This document shows positions 22,186 to 33,803 of a DNA stretch of 45,000 nucleotides, in pieces. The notes beneath the pieces are model-generated. The model saw only the letters and a program-made list of their open reading frames with translations, did not search any database and was not told where the DNA came from. The number at the start of each line of letters is the position of its first letter. The stretch's first letter is position 1. Position numbers and translations under genes: made by a program. The stretch is from assembly GCA_012295275.1 (NCBI GenBank), contig CM022677.1, forward strand, positions 22,327,281 to 22,372,280, in the 5' to 3' direction. The stretch comes from Chrysomallon squamiferum. Lineage: Eukaryota; Mollusca; Gastropoda; Neomphalida; Peltospiridae.

Positions 22186-22399
22186 TGGCATCTATTCATG
22201 TATTTTGTTTAAAGACTAACGTAAATTCAATGTGCAATAATAATCGGATTATACTTTACTTACTCGTGTGTAATGTTCTTTTTCGTTGTTTGCATTCATT
22301 TACTTATTTAATTATATTTATAGGTATTTTACATTACTATCCTCAGTTTCAATTTACTATAAAAATAATAATTAGTATGAATTATCAGACAAATTTAAC

Positions 22400-22921
<522 letters not shown>

Positions 22922-22925
<4 letters not shown>

Positions 22926-23369
22926 CAAAAATGGATGCAAAAACAAAACACTGCACAAGGAAGCAAAGATTATAATTTTGTTTTTAAAGTATTTCCGGTA
23001 TTACTGAAACAAAACTATGTTAATTAATAAGTAAATTAAACAGTAGAACAAATAGTAGTAGTAGTAGTAGTAGTAGTAGTATATAGTCATTAAGTCCATT
23101 CATTATTTAATTAGTTAAGCAGTGAATTTTACAGTTTTGTGAGTAATAAGTCCTCTCTTTAGTTTTGAACTTTATGTGACGTCATTCATTGCGATCATAA
23201 AAATGTAAAACTTTTGAAAAGTTATTTTAATAACTGTTTAGTTAATAATATGTTTCGATCTGACAAACTGTCAAGACATTTTGCTATTATAATGTTTTCA
23301 GCGCTGCTGTTAAATGTCTGACGATAGTCTATTTGTCCAACTATCTTTCTCAGTTTTCTTTCAGACCAT
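22922..23369. other. Spacer with (AGT)n and repeat R5, copy 2
   Basis: An AGT tract spans 23053-23081. About 23130-23225 parallels 7985-8070, including TGTGACGTCATTCATTGCG. No gene is evident. Confidence 0.5.
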
Positions 23370-23530
23370 TAATTTCTACAAATCTCAGTACCGGCCCTGT
23401 CACCCTCCTCTGTGATTACTGTGAATCAGTCCCTTGTTTAGACTAACTTGAACACGCACAATAGAGAACAGACAAAACATAATCTTTAGTGTCATATGTA
23501 ATTTAATACGTAATCACGTTTTTAATACCT
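23370..23530. repeat. Dispersed repeat R3, copy 2
   Basis: TTTCTACAAATCTCAGTACC, a TGAATCAGTCCCTTG block and CTAACTTGAACACGCACAA match 6385-6480 and 24378-24460. Confidence 0.65.
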
Positions 23531-23689
23531 CGGCTATTTCTTTTGTTTCCTTTGTTTAACCTACCAGTTTACTTATCATCATCATCAAATCAAAAGAGCT
23601 TAGAAATAAGTATATAGTTTATTTGTGTAGTGATGTGTAACATTTCTTTTCGTTGTTTACACGTATGAATGAGACGGGGGATATATATA

Positions 23690-23725
23690 TACACACACAC
23701 ACACAAACACACACAAACACACACA

Positions 23726-23781
<56 letters not shown>

Positions 23782-23900
23782 CACACACATATACTCACAC
23801 TCACACTCACACACACACACACTCACACTCACACACTCACACACACACTCACACACACACACACACTCACACACATACACACACACACACACACACTCAG
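23690..23900. repeat. (CA)n microsatellite with CTCACA variants
   Basis: A pure CA core is flanked by CACTCACA-type interruptions. His/Thr frames here are artefacts. Confidence 0.95.
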
Positions 23901-23969
23901 AGATAAATAAATAATGGACATGGAGGTAACGGCTAAGGGCAAGGGAACTGGCAAATTAAAACTCAATTG

Positions 23970-24162
<193 letters not shown>

Positions 24163-24377
24163 ATTTGCATTATAAACTATTTTAGAATGATGACAAACGG
24201 TATTTAATTTTAGCATTGCAAATATCATATCCCGTTGGCTATAGGTTACGAATTTTAGGTAATTGAAAAAAAAAAAAATTATAAAATAAAAAAAAAAAAT
24301 AAAAAACAAAACAACAAATAAACAAAAGAAAGAAACAAAACAATATCGTTTTGTTCATCATACTAAAAACACTGAAT

Positions 24378-24560
24378 CATCAGTTCCGGCCCTCTTCCCC
24401 TCCTCTGTGACTGTTGTGAATCAGTCCCTTGCTTTAGCTAACTTGAACGAGCACAACAAAGAAAAGACGATAGAAATCTCAACACCCGCATTTAAGACAC
24501 ACGATTATAGATCTGAAGTGAGGTATCCAGTTTAGTACGTAGTCACGACTTTGATAGTAA
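24378..24560. repeat. Dispersed repeat R3, copy 3
   Basis: CAGTTCCGGCCCTCTTCCCC, TGAATCAGTCCCTTGC, CTAACTTGAACGAGCACAA and TGAAGTGAGGTATCCAGTTT match the other copies in order. Confidence 0.65.
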
Positions 24561-25080
24561 CCATTGATTTGTGCACCTGTTACTGACAGAGGGGATCAAA
24601 GAGCAGCTTTTATGTCTGTGAACATTTTATACATGCTTAACACAATAATAATAATAATAATACAAAAAATAACGATAAAAATAATAATAATAAGTATACA
24701 GATGATAATAATAATGATGATGATGATAATGATTTTTTATATTATTATTATTATTAATCTTATTATTCTTCTTCTTCTTCTTATTATTATTATTATTATG
24801 ATGGTGACTGAAATAACAAATAACAAAAACGCGTTAAGAATAAAGAAAAATAATAAAAAAACGAGATAGGAAACCAAATGAAAACCTAAAGGGAAACAGA
24901 CTGGAAAAAACAAAACAAAAGAAAGAATAAAAAAAAATATATATATATTTTTTTGCTGTAATAAAAATGTTTTGGTACAGATTTCTCAAAACAGATGAAA
25001 GCATTCTGTAATTTTTTCGTAAATGTACAGAAAAATAAAAGTACTTTTCGTTTTAGAGGAAAAGCAAATAATCATCAATC
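24561..25080. other. Microsatellite-rich spacer
   Basis: Contains AAT/ATG tracts (24645-24735), an ATT/CTT tract (24740-24800) and A-rich DNA. From about 25000 the sequence becomes similar to the upstream regions of the other Gly-rich genes. Confidence 0.5.
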
Positions 25081-25117
25081 TTAAAGATCATTAAAGTCAA
25101 AGTAAATTGATATCTTT

Positions 25118-25257
25118 CCAATCAATCAACTTACCCAGAAGCTTCACATAAGTTAAATGTTACTTATTGTTAGCTCACCGTTAATCTAATTTATAAATTT
25201 TGTGTATATATAGAGGAAGGAAGATAACACATTAAATTCATTCCCGATACCAACACA
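25118..25257 (+). promoter_or_regulatory. Promoter and non-coding exon 1 of Gly-rich copy 1
   Basis: CCAATCAATCAA at 25118-25129 and TATATATA at 25205-25212. Exon 1 is predicted from about 25235 to 25257 and ends ACCAACACA|GTAAGT. The intron runs to TTTTTTGTAG at 25586. The same arrangement recurs in five other copies. Confidence 0.75.
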
Positions 25258-25595
25258 GTAAGTAAACCAGTGAAGAGTTTTCTTTCTGTTTATCAATTAG
25301 TATTGAAAAAAAGATATCTACAAGCCTAAATAATTGCTATGACTTGCCTACTGATTATGTCTCTGCTAAGCAAATCAAAAGAAAATGAACATGGAAATAA
25401 TGATAAGACATTTGAAATCTAATAGATTACGAAGTGTTCTATCTGTACTACAATTCTGTATTTACAAAACTCAATTTCGTGTTTTCGTTTAATTGTCTCT
25501 TCTCATCGCGTAATTTGATGTATTTCAAAGCTGGAAGTTTACGATCAAGTAATATCAGCATTTCATTTCTTCTCTCTTTTTTGTAGCTCTTTAAA

Positions 25596-26062
25596 ATGAT
25601 GAAAGCTGTTTTCGTCGTTCTTGCCGTCTGCTTGTCTCTTGCCTGTGCCGGACAAACCTATTATGGAAACTCTGGTGGATATTACGGAAAAGGTAATGGA
25701 GGTTTAGGTGGATGGGAGGTTTTGGTGGAGGACACGGAGGAGGATGGGGAGGTTTCGGAGGAGGTAAAGGAGGACACGGAGGAGGATGGGGAGGATTTGG
25801 AGGAGGTAAAGGAGGATATGGAGGAGGATGGGGAGGTTTCGGAGGAGGACACGGAGGAGGATGGGGAGGTTTCGGAGGAGGTAAAGGAGGATTTGGAGGA
25901 GGATGGGGAGGTTTCGGTGGAGGTAAAGGAGGATATGGAGGCGGATATGGGGGAGGATACGGAAATATCGGGGGAGGATACGGAGGCGGATACGGAGGCG
26001 GATACGGAGGCGGATACGGAGGATACGGAAACCAATACGGAGGCGGATACAACGCATACTGA
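25596..26062 (+). pseudogene. Gly-rich secreted protein copy 1, single-base frameshift
   Basis: The coding exon is 25587-26066 and begins MMKAVFVVLAVCLSLACAG (signal peptide) then QTYYGNSGGYYGKGNGG. Near 25713 the usual GGATGGGGAGG reads GGATGGGAGG, one G short. Gly frame is lost there; the rest (25712-26062) stays intact in the next frame and ends GYNAY. After the shift the ribosome would read an acidic Glu/Asp/Thr frame to a stop at 26141, 181 residues in all. The promoter, donor (GAAAAG|GTGAGA at 26067), 3'UTR acceptor (26287) and AATAAA (26352-26357) look normal. A homopolymer sequencing error is possible. Confidence 0.75.
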
Positions 26063-26549
26063 AAAGGTGAGAAAATATATTTATTCCACAGAGTTAATTA
26101 ATGCGTTTACAAGATGTCATTTAATATTTTGTTTAGTTTAATGTACCAAACTTACACAGTGGCTGAAGAAATAATTTCAACTGTTTATGACAATTTTCAT
26201 TCAGAGTACATCAAGAATAACACATTTTTTTCTATTAATGTTTGTCTTTCTATTGCATAATTATAATTTTCTTCTTATCTATTTCAGCTTCATTGGATGT
26301 TTTATATTTTCAGGTAATACTTCAATGAACATCATATTTCCGTGTGGGAAAAATAAAATGATATTAAAACTTTAAAAAATCATTCTTGTTTTTATTTCAA
26401 TCTTAGTTTATACTTTACCGATAAGATGCAAATACACTATAAACATTCTAAAACACAGATTTAAATAAATGTGGAATGTACGTATCTCAAAATTATTTAT
26501 TTAATTTAAATGTTATGAAATAGAACTCAACATATTTAAATATATACAG

Positions 26550-27010
26550 GCATACATACATATATGCCAGATACACGCACATATACACACACATACACAC
26601 ATACATGCATACATACCATATACCCTCAAACACACATGCAGACATACACACATAGATACAATATACTCAGATACACACACATACAGACACACATGGACAC
26701 ATATACACATACATATATATACATACCACATGCACACACATACACACCGATACACAGATACATACATATATACACACATACACACAGATACACACATGCA
26801 CACATACACACATACATATATACATACCACATGCACACACATGTACAGACACACACACATACAGAGAGGGATACAGATGTACATAAACACAGTCATGCAT
26901 ACTTACACACATTCTCACACGTAACAATACAGAGGAACGTACACACATGCTTACATATATATCTACACAGATACAATCATACATATATACATACGTACCC
27001 AGATAGAGAA
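26550..27010. repeat. CATA/CACA microsatellite downstream of copy 1
   Basis: Degenerate ACATACACACAT repeats. The same 3'-flank block occurs after copies 2 (28370-28640), 4 (34285-34670) and 6 (38775-39180). It appears as the complement beside the minus-strand copies (30300-30770, 35460-35690), so it travels with the duplicated unit. Confidence 0.85.
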
Positions 27011-27094
27011 TTACGTACATACGTACATCGTCAGTCTGAAACACTATGAAATAATTGAAGTTTTCGTAAAAACGACTTATTATTGTTACTTTTG

Positions 27095-27260
27095 TTGTTG
27101 TCCTTTCAAAGCAATTCTATGAACTACGCTGAAGTGGTGTACGAGTTTGATGTGTTTGGTGACTTTCTATTAAAAACTGTTAAATAAAATAAATAAAAAT
27201 CTTAAAGAACGCAGTTTTCATTTAGGAAGTGAAATAATGAGCAAAAGAGAAGTTGTACAA
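27095..27260 (+). repeat. Inverted-repeat block IRa, copy 1
   Basis: A block with CTATGAACTACGCTGAAGTG and TTGATGTGTTTGGTGACTTT. It occurs again in plus orientation at 34740-34925 and inverted at 30061-30230 and 35211-35395. Confidence 0.8.
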
Positions 27261-27562
27261 CGTGCCTCTGTATATTGGTATGTAACTATCTACGTGAGAA
27301 TGTGTATAAGAATCCATGAATATTTGTATTTATATCTGTATGACATTTTGTGTCTATGTATGTATGTATGTCTGTATGTATGTATGTGTGAATATATGTA
27401 TGTACATAGGTATGTGTGTGTGTGTGTGGTATGTATATATTTCTGTATTATTTTACAGTTAGTGACTTGTATTTCATAACATTTCTAATTTTACGATACG
27501 TACACACGACATTTATTTACATCTGTGTCTTAGTATGTTCAATAGTGCATTTGCTTCTCTTC

Positions 27563-27866
27563 GGATTCAATGGTGGATATTACGGAAAAGGAAATGGAGG
27601 TTTAGGCAGTTACGGAAAAGGTGGATGGGGAGGTTTTGGAGGAGGTAAAGGAGGATATGGAGGAGGATGGGGAGGTTTCGGAGGAGGTAAAGGAGGATAT
27701 GGAGGAGGATGGGGAGGTTTCGGAGGAGGACACGGAGGAGGATGGGGAGGTTTCGGAGGAGGTAAAGGAGGATATGGAGGCGGATATGGGGGAGGATACG
27801 GAGGCGGATAGGAGCGGATATGGAGGATACGGAAACCAATACGGAAGCGGATACAACGCATATTGA
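27563..27866 (+). pseudogene. Gly-rich copy 2, 5'-truncated chimera
   Basis: Homology starts at the codons for GFNGGYYGKGNGG. There is no promoter, no exon 1 and no signal peptide. Immediately upstream (27480-27563) is the reverse complement of the normal downstream flank of the family, identical in context to 35756-35822. The junction shares CGG. A deletion near 27808 (GGCGGATAGGAGC) makes a TAG at 27809-27811, and the C-terminal GYNAY lies in another frame. The 3' parts remain: donor at 27871, acceptor to 28094, AATAAA 28157-28162. Repeats are closest to copy 3, which also has GFNGG. Confidence 0.85.
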
Positions 27867-28369
27867 AAAGGTGAGAAAATATATTTATTCCACAGAGTTA
27901 ATTAATGCGTTTACAAGATGTCAGATAATATTTTGTTTAGTTTAATGTAGCACACTGACACAGTTTCTGAAAAAATAATTTCAACACTGTTTATGACAAC
28001 TTGCATTCGGAGTACATCAAGAATAGTACATATTTATCTATTAATGTGTCTGTTTCCATTTCATAATTATAATTTTCTTCTTATCTATTTCAGCTTCATT
28101 GGATGTTTTATATTTTCAGGTAATACTTCAATGAACGTCATTATTTCGTTGGGAAAAATAAAATATTACAACTTTAAAAAATCATTCTTGTTTTTATTTC
28201 AATCTGAGTTTATACTTTACCGACAAGAAGCAAATACACTATATTTAAGCATTCTAAGACACAGATTTAAATAAATGTGGCTTGTACGTATGTTAAAAAG
28301 AATTATTTATTTGAAATGTTATGAAATACAACTCACTAACTGTAAAATACATACCTAAATCTGTATGTG

Positions 28370-28640
28370 CCTACATACAGACACATATGGATACACTTAC
28401 ACACATATATACATACATGCCACAATCACACACATGCACCCATATACACACGCACACACATACACACACATACACATACATACAAAGAGGGATACAGATG
28501 TACATAAACACAGTCATGCATACTTACACACATTCTCACAGGTAACAATGTAGATACTTACGTACCAAACTACAGAGACACGTACACACATGCTAACATA
28601 TACACCTACAAACACACAATCGTACATACATACATACGTA
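28370..28640. repeat. CATA/CACA microsatellite downstream of copy 2
   Basis: The same flank block as after copy 1. It ends near 28650, where the inverted-repeat block IRb begins. Confidence 0.8.
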
Positions 28641-28657
28641 CGTATTACACAGTAATT

Positions 28658-28905
28658 GTATTCATGTTTCTTAAGCACGAATTATCAAGAGATGTTGTCA
28701 TGACGTATAATGAACGATACTTGAATATGACATCATTCTCCTCAGTGAAATCTGACCTATGTGACAATCTGAACCACTTTGAACATTTTGCAACATCAGC
28801 GTCAACGTTGTCATTAAATTATGATAGGTAATAATGACAGTGACCTATTTGAATGTTTTGTGGAAACAGCATTTTGGCACATGAAGGAAGTCTAATCGTT
28901 TTGTC
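28658..28905 (+). repeat. Inverted-repeat block IRb, left arm
   Basis: Runs from TTCATGTTTCTTAAGCACGA through ATACTTGAATATGACATCAT to GGAAGTCTAATCG. The right arm is 29755-29990 on the opposite strand, about 850 bp away. Partial direct copies lie at 34975-35190 and 39195-39320. Confidence 0.75.
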
Positions 28906-29556
28906 TGTGAGAATCTGGAACCCAAAATGTAAAACCTCTTCAAGTCCTTTCTACGTCGTATCCTCCTTGGTACGGAGTTTCTTTGAAAACTGTGTGTTTA
29001 ATATACGCAGTCTTAGTCTAAGACATTTCATATTAAACTAATAGATTAGCAACACACAATTATCTAACAGAAATACACCTGGAATTATAAATATTATAAA
29101 ATGTGAGTTTTAAGATCTTCTAAACTTACGATTTAACAAACCAAATACCATGATGTCTATAAGTTTACTTTATTTTCACAACATTAGAACCATTATGTGT
29201 GCTTAAGATACTTTAAGTTATATGGAAGTTTTTACTTCAGTTCAGTGTGTGTATAAAAGTGAGATTTCCTTCTACGAACATTGTACTGGTTACTGAATTG
29301 GTGAAATGACCTTTTATGTAGAAAATCAACTACACATTTTATTTTATGCTGCAACAGTGTAATGCAGATATGATACGAAATACATCGAGTTTTAGAAGCG
29401 GCTGCCAAATGAAAACAAAACTAAACAAAATAATAATAATAAAAAAAAAAAAAAAAAAAACCAGAATGACAAAAGAACAAAACTCCATGAGAAACAGAGA
29501 GGAAACAGCTAGGTTTGTTCTCTGAAACATTTATAATCCTTTTCGGAAAGAGCTGT
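28906..29556. other. Loop between IRb arms, duplicated at 39320-39960
   Basis: The stretch from AAAACCTCTTCAAGTCCTTT past AGTCTTAGTCTAAGACAT to AAATCAACTACACATTTTAT is repeated almost base for base at 39350-39765. It contains GTGTGTATAAAAGTGA (TATA-like, at 29248 and 39665). No open frame is long enough to call. Confidence 0.55.
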
Positions 29557-29802
29557 TTACTTTCGTTCAATATGCTTGAACTTGCACATTTCCGTATCTT
29601 TCGATAATCTGTTACACACAGGACAACCTTTCTCAGTATTAGCAGCAAACCCGCGACAATTCAGAAAGTGTTTTAGGAGTTTCGAAGGGCTTCGTCGAAA
29701 TTTTAGTAACAAGCATTTAATAGAGAAACAGGAAAAGAGACCAAGAAAAACAGCAACGATTAGACTTCCTTCGTATGCTAAAATTCTGTTGCCACAAAAC
29801 AT
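29557..29802 (-). pseudogene. Zinc-finger-like fragment (TAZ-like?), copy 1
   Basis: An 81-codon frame. Its second half contains H-x3-C (HFLNC), then GCPVCNRL, then CKFKH. The spacing H-x3-C...GCPxCxxL resembles part of the TAZ2 zinc finger of CBP/p300-type proteins; this is from memory of the family and is tentative. The first 15 codons lie in the IRb arm, so the frame's start may be accidental. A related fragment lies at 39841-40080. No promoter or splice site is convincing. Confidence 0.35.
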
Positions 29803-29990
29803 TCAAATACGTCAGTGTCATTATTACCTCATACAATTTAATCACAACGATGACGCTGATCTTGCAAAATGTCCAGATTGGTTCAGAGTGTCACATAGGT
29901 CAGATTTCAATGAGGAGAATAATGTCATATTCAAGTATCGGTCATTTTACGTTATGACAACATTTATTGATAATTCTTCCATAAGAAACA
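29755..29990 (-). repeat. Inverted-repeat block IRb, right arm
   Basis: The reverse complement matches 28658-28905 in order (GTGGCAACAG, CATTATTACCT complement, AAGTATCGGTC complement). The arms could pair as a hairpin of about 230 bp. Confidence 0.75.
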
Positions 29991-30060
29991 TGAATGAAAT
30001 AACTGGGTAAAAGAAGATTGTGCACTTTTCAGATTTGACTACATCTGAAACAAACAGCTT

Positions 30061-30230
30061 CCAAGTTGTACAACTTCTCTTTAACTCATTATTTCACTTT
30101 CTAAACTAAAACTGCGTTCTTTTAGATTTTTATTTATTTTATTTAACAGTTTTTAGTAGAAAGTCACCAAACACATCAAACTTGTACACCACTTCAGCGT
30201 AGTTCATAGAATTGAAAGGACAACAACAAA
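30061..30230 (-). repeat. Inverted-repeat block IRa, copy 2
   Basis: Complement of 27095-27260, containing AAGTCACCAAACACATCAAA and CTTCAGCGTAGTTCATAG. Confidence 0.8.
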
Positions 30231-30299
30231 AGCAACAACAATAAGTAATTTTATGAAAAACTTAATTTATTTCATACAGTTTCAGACTGACGATATACG

Positions 30300-30770
<471 letters not shown>

Positions 30771-31398
30771 CCTCTGTATATTGGTATGTAAGTATCTACG
30801 TGAGAATGTGTGTTATAATCCATGAATATTTTTTTTTTATCTGTATGACTTTGTGTGTGTATGTATGTGTGTGTATATGTGGTATGTTTATATGTATGTA
30901 TGAATATATGTAAGTATTATTTTACCGTCAGTGACTTGTATTTCTAAACATTTCAAATAAATAACTAATTTTACGATACATACATTCCACATTTATTTAA
31001 ATCTGTGTTTTAGAATGTTTATAGTGTATTTGCTTCTTGTCGGTAAAGTATAAACTAAGATTGAAATAAAAACAAGAATGATTTTTTAAAGTTTTAATAT
31101 TTTATTTTTTCCCACACGAGAATGTGATGTTCATTGAAGTATAACCTGAAAATATAAAACATCCAATGAAGTTGAAATAGATAAGAAGAAAATTATAATT
31201 ATGAAATGGAAAGATAAACATTAATAGATAAATATGTGTTATTATTGCTGTACTCTGAATGAAAGTTGTCATAAACAGTTTTGAAATTATTTCTTCAGCA
31301 ACTGTGTAAGTGTGCTACATTAAACTAAACAAAATATTAACTGACATCTTGTAAACGCATTAATTAACTCTGTGGAATAAATTTATTTTCTCACCTTT

Positions 31399-31890
31399 TC
31401 AATATGCGTTGTATCCGCCTCCGTATTGGTTTCCATATCCTCCGTATCCGCTTCCGTATCCACCTCCGTATCCGCCTCCGTATCCTCCCCCGATATTTCC
31501 GAATCCTCCCCCATATCCGCCTCCATATCCTCCTTTACCTCCACCGAAACCTCCCCATCCTCCTCCAAACCCTCCTTTACCTCCTCCGAAACCTCCCCAT
31601 CCTCCTCCATATCCTCCTTTACCTCCTCCAAATCCTCCCCACCCTCCTCCGTGTCCTCCTTTACCTCCTCCGAAACCTCCCCATCCTCCTCCGTGTCCTC
31701 CTTTACCTCCTCCGAAACCTCCCCATCCTCCTCCGTGTCCTCCACCGAAACCTCCCCATCCTCCTTTTCCGTAACTGCCTAAACCTCCATTACCTTTTCC
31801 GTAATATCCACCATTGAATCCGTAATAGGATTGTCCGGCACAGGCAAGAGACAAGCAGACGGCAAGAACGACGAAAACAGCTTTCATCAT
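31399..31890 (-). CDS. Glycine-rich secreted protein, copy 3 (163 aa)
   Basis: An intact coding exon (31395-31899). It encodes the 19-residue signal peptide MMKAVFVVLAVCLSLACAG, then QSYYGFNGGYYGKGNGG, a LGSYGKGG insert, five GGWGGFGGG[K/H]GG modules, and a GGGYGG-type tail ending GGYGNQYGGGYNAY. Composition is Gly with Tyr, Trp, Phe, His and Lys and no Cys in the mature part: a structural, probably crosslinkable secreted protein. The role (shell, cuticle, adhesive or silk) is not shown. Exon 1 ends at 32229. The usual 3'UTR acceptor is mutated (TTTCAG to TTTCAA near 31172), so splicing may use the CAG at 31146. The poly(A) signal is AATAAA (31101-31106, complement). Confidence 0.85.
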   Translation of the reverse strand: MMKAVFVVLAVCLSLACAGQSYYGFNGGYYGKGNGGLGSYGKGGWGGFGGGHGGGWGGFGGGKGGHGGGWGGFGGGKGGHGGGWGGFGGGKGGYGGGWGGFGGGKGGFGGGWGGFGGGKGGYGGGYGGGFGNIGGGYGGGYGGGYGSGYGGYGNQYGGGYNAY

Positions 31891-32228
31891 TTTAAAGGAC
31901 TACAAAAAAGAGAGAAGAAATAAAATACTGATATTACTTGATCGTAAACTTCCAGCTTTGAAATACGTCAAATTACGCGATGAGAAGAGACAATTAAACG
32001 AAAACACGAAATTGAGTTTTGTAAATACAGAATTGTAGTACAGACAGAACACTTCGTAAGCTATTAGATTTTTAGATATCTTATCATTATTTCCGTATTA
32101 AATTTTGTCGATTTGCTTAGGAACGACATAATCAATAAGCAATGAATAGCAATCATTTGAGATTGTAGATTTCTGTTTGGAAACATTAATTGATAAACAG
32201 AAAGAAAACTCTTCACTTGTTTACTTAC

Positions 32229-32369
32229 TGTGTTGGTATCGGGAATGAATCTAATGTGTTATCTTCCTTCCTCTATATATACACAAAATTTATTAATTAG
32301 GTTAACGGTGAGTTCACAGTAAGTAACATTTAACTTATGTGAGGCTTCTGGGTAAGTTGATTGATTGGA
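32229..32369 (-). promoter_or_regulatory. Promoter and exon 1 of Gly-rich copy 3
   Basis: The CCAATCAATCAA complement is at 32358-32369, the TATATATA complement at 32274-32281 and the exon 1 donor GTAAGT follows 32229. It faces the promoter of copy 4 head to head, about 0.65 kb away. Confidence 0.75.
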
Positions 32370-32591
32370 AATACATCAATTTACTTTGACCTTAATGATA
32401 TTTAAGATTGATGATAATTTGCTTTACCTCGAAAATGAGAAGTACCTTTATTTTTCTCTCCAATTAATTACAGAAAGATTACATCTGCTTTAACAAATTA
32501 ATAGCCGTAGAATGTTATTACGGCAAAAGAATATTTATTTTATTATTACTAAACAAAAACAAAAGGAAACCAAATGAAAACAAAGGAAATA

Positions 32592-32630
<39 letters not shown>

Positions 32631-32833
32631 CAAATCAAACTAAATCAAATTAAATAAACCTTTATTTGTTATAATTACATTCTCCTGGTATTCATTTTTT
32701 TTTAAAACAGAAGAAATCATTCTGTAATTTATTCGTAAATGAAGAGATAAATAAATTACTTCTCGTTTTTGAAGTAAAGCAAATTATCATCAATCTTAAG
32801 TATACTATAAGGTCAAAGTAAATTGATGTATTT
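32370..32833. other. Centre of head-to-head palindrome between copies 3 and 4
   Basis: Both sides carry the conserved upstream sequence (AAAGCAAATTATCATCAATC and its complement). A CATTCTCCTGGTATTCAT element lies on the right and an (AAT)n tract (32593-32630) sits at the centre. Confidence 0.65.
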
Positions 32834-32973
32834 CCAATCAATCAACTTAACCAGAAGCTTCAGATAAGTTAAATGTTACTTACTGTGAACTCACCGTTAA
32901 CCTAATTAATAAATTTTGTGTATATATAGAGGAAGGAAGATAACACATTAGATTCATTCCCGATACCAACACA
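32834..32973 (+). promoter_or_regulatory. Promoter and exon 1 of Gly-rich copy 4
   Basis: CCAATCAATCAA is at 32834-32845, TATATATA at 32921-32928, and exon 1 ends at 32973 before GTAAGT. The promoter looks intact even though the coding exon is broken. Confidence 0.75.
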
Positions 32974-33303
32974 GTAAGTAAACCAGTGAAGAGTTTTCTT
33001 TCTGTTTATCAATTACTATTGCAATAAGATTTCTACAAGCTTAAATAATTGCTATGCATTGCATATTGATCATGTCTTTTCTAAGCAAATTCACAAAATT
33101 TAATCTGGAAATAGTGGTATTTAAAATCTAACAGGTTATGGAGTGTTCTGTCTCGACTACAATTCTGTATTTACAAAACTCAATTTCGTGTTTTCTTTAA
33201 TTGTCTCTTCTCCTCGCGTAATTTGACGTATTTCAAAGCTGGAAGTTTACGATCAAGTAATATCAGCATTTTAGTTCTTCTCTCTTTTTTGTAGCTCTTT
33301 AAA

Positions 33304-33803
33304 ATGATGAAAGCTGTTTTCGTCGTTCTTGCCGTCTGCTTGTCTCTTGCCTGTGCCGGACAAACCTATTATGGAAACTCTGGTGGATATTACGGAAAAG
33401 GTAATGGAGGTTTGGAGGTTTAGGTGGATGGGGAGGTTTCGGTGGAGGACACGGAGGAGGCTGGGGAGGTTTCGGAGGAGGTAAAGGAGGACACGGAGGA
33501 GGATGGGGAGGATTTGGAGGAGGTAAAGGAGGATATGGAGGAGGATTGGGAGGTTTCGGAGGAGGACACGGAGGAGGATGGGGAGGTTTCGGAGGAGGTA
33601 AAGGAGGATTTGGAGGAGGATGGGGAGGTTTCGGAGGAGGTAAAGGAGGATATGGAGGCGGATATGGGGGAGGATACGGAAATATCGGGGGAGGATACGG
33701 AGGCGGATACGGAGGCGGATACGGAGGCGGATACGGAGGCGGATACGGAAGCGGATACGGAGGATACGGAAACCAATACGGAGGCGGATACAACGCATAC
33801 TGA
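33304..33803 (+). pseudogene. Gly-rich copy 4, 8-bp duplication frameshift
   Basis: The coding exon is 33295-33807. After the normal signal peptide and QTYYGNSGGYYGKGNGG, AGGTTTGG is inserted (GGAGGTTTGGAGGTTTAGG near 33408). The reading frame becomes L-E-V-stop (TAG at 33421). The remaining Gly-rich repeat is open in another frame to GYNAY at 33803, with one GGLGG where others have GGWGG. The TATA box, first intron, 3'UTR donor (GAAAAC|GTGAGA), acceptor (34018) and AATAAA (34083-34088) are kept, so a truncated 39-residue product is all a normal transcript would give. The inactivation looks recent. Confidence 0.82.

Noticed and set aside
25591-26057. Antisense Pro-rich, Ser-rich and Leu/Arg-rich frames over Gly-rich genes
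   Set aside because: They mirror the repeat codons of the opposite strand and lack promoters or signal peptides of their own; kept only as a finding about open frames.
27237-27479. 80-codon frame upstream of Gly-rich copy 2
   Set aside because: It reads duplicated flank and TATG microsatellite; the same sequence at 35516-35737 is also only flank.
31399-31890. Trematode eggshell protein identity for the Gly-rich family
   Set aside because: Gly/Tyr-rich composition is similar, but many unrelated secreted structural proteins share it, and the TRIM-like gene and promoter style do not support a flatworm. Composition alone cannot name the family.
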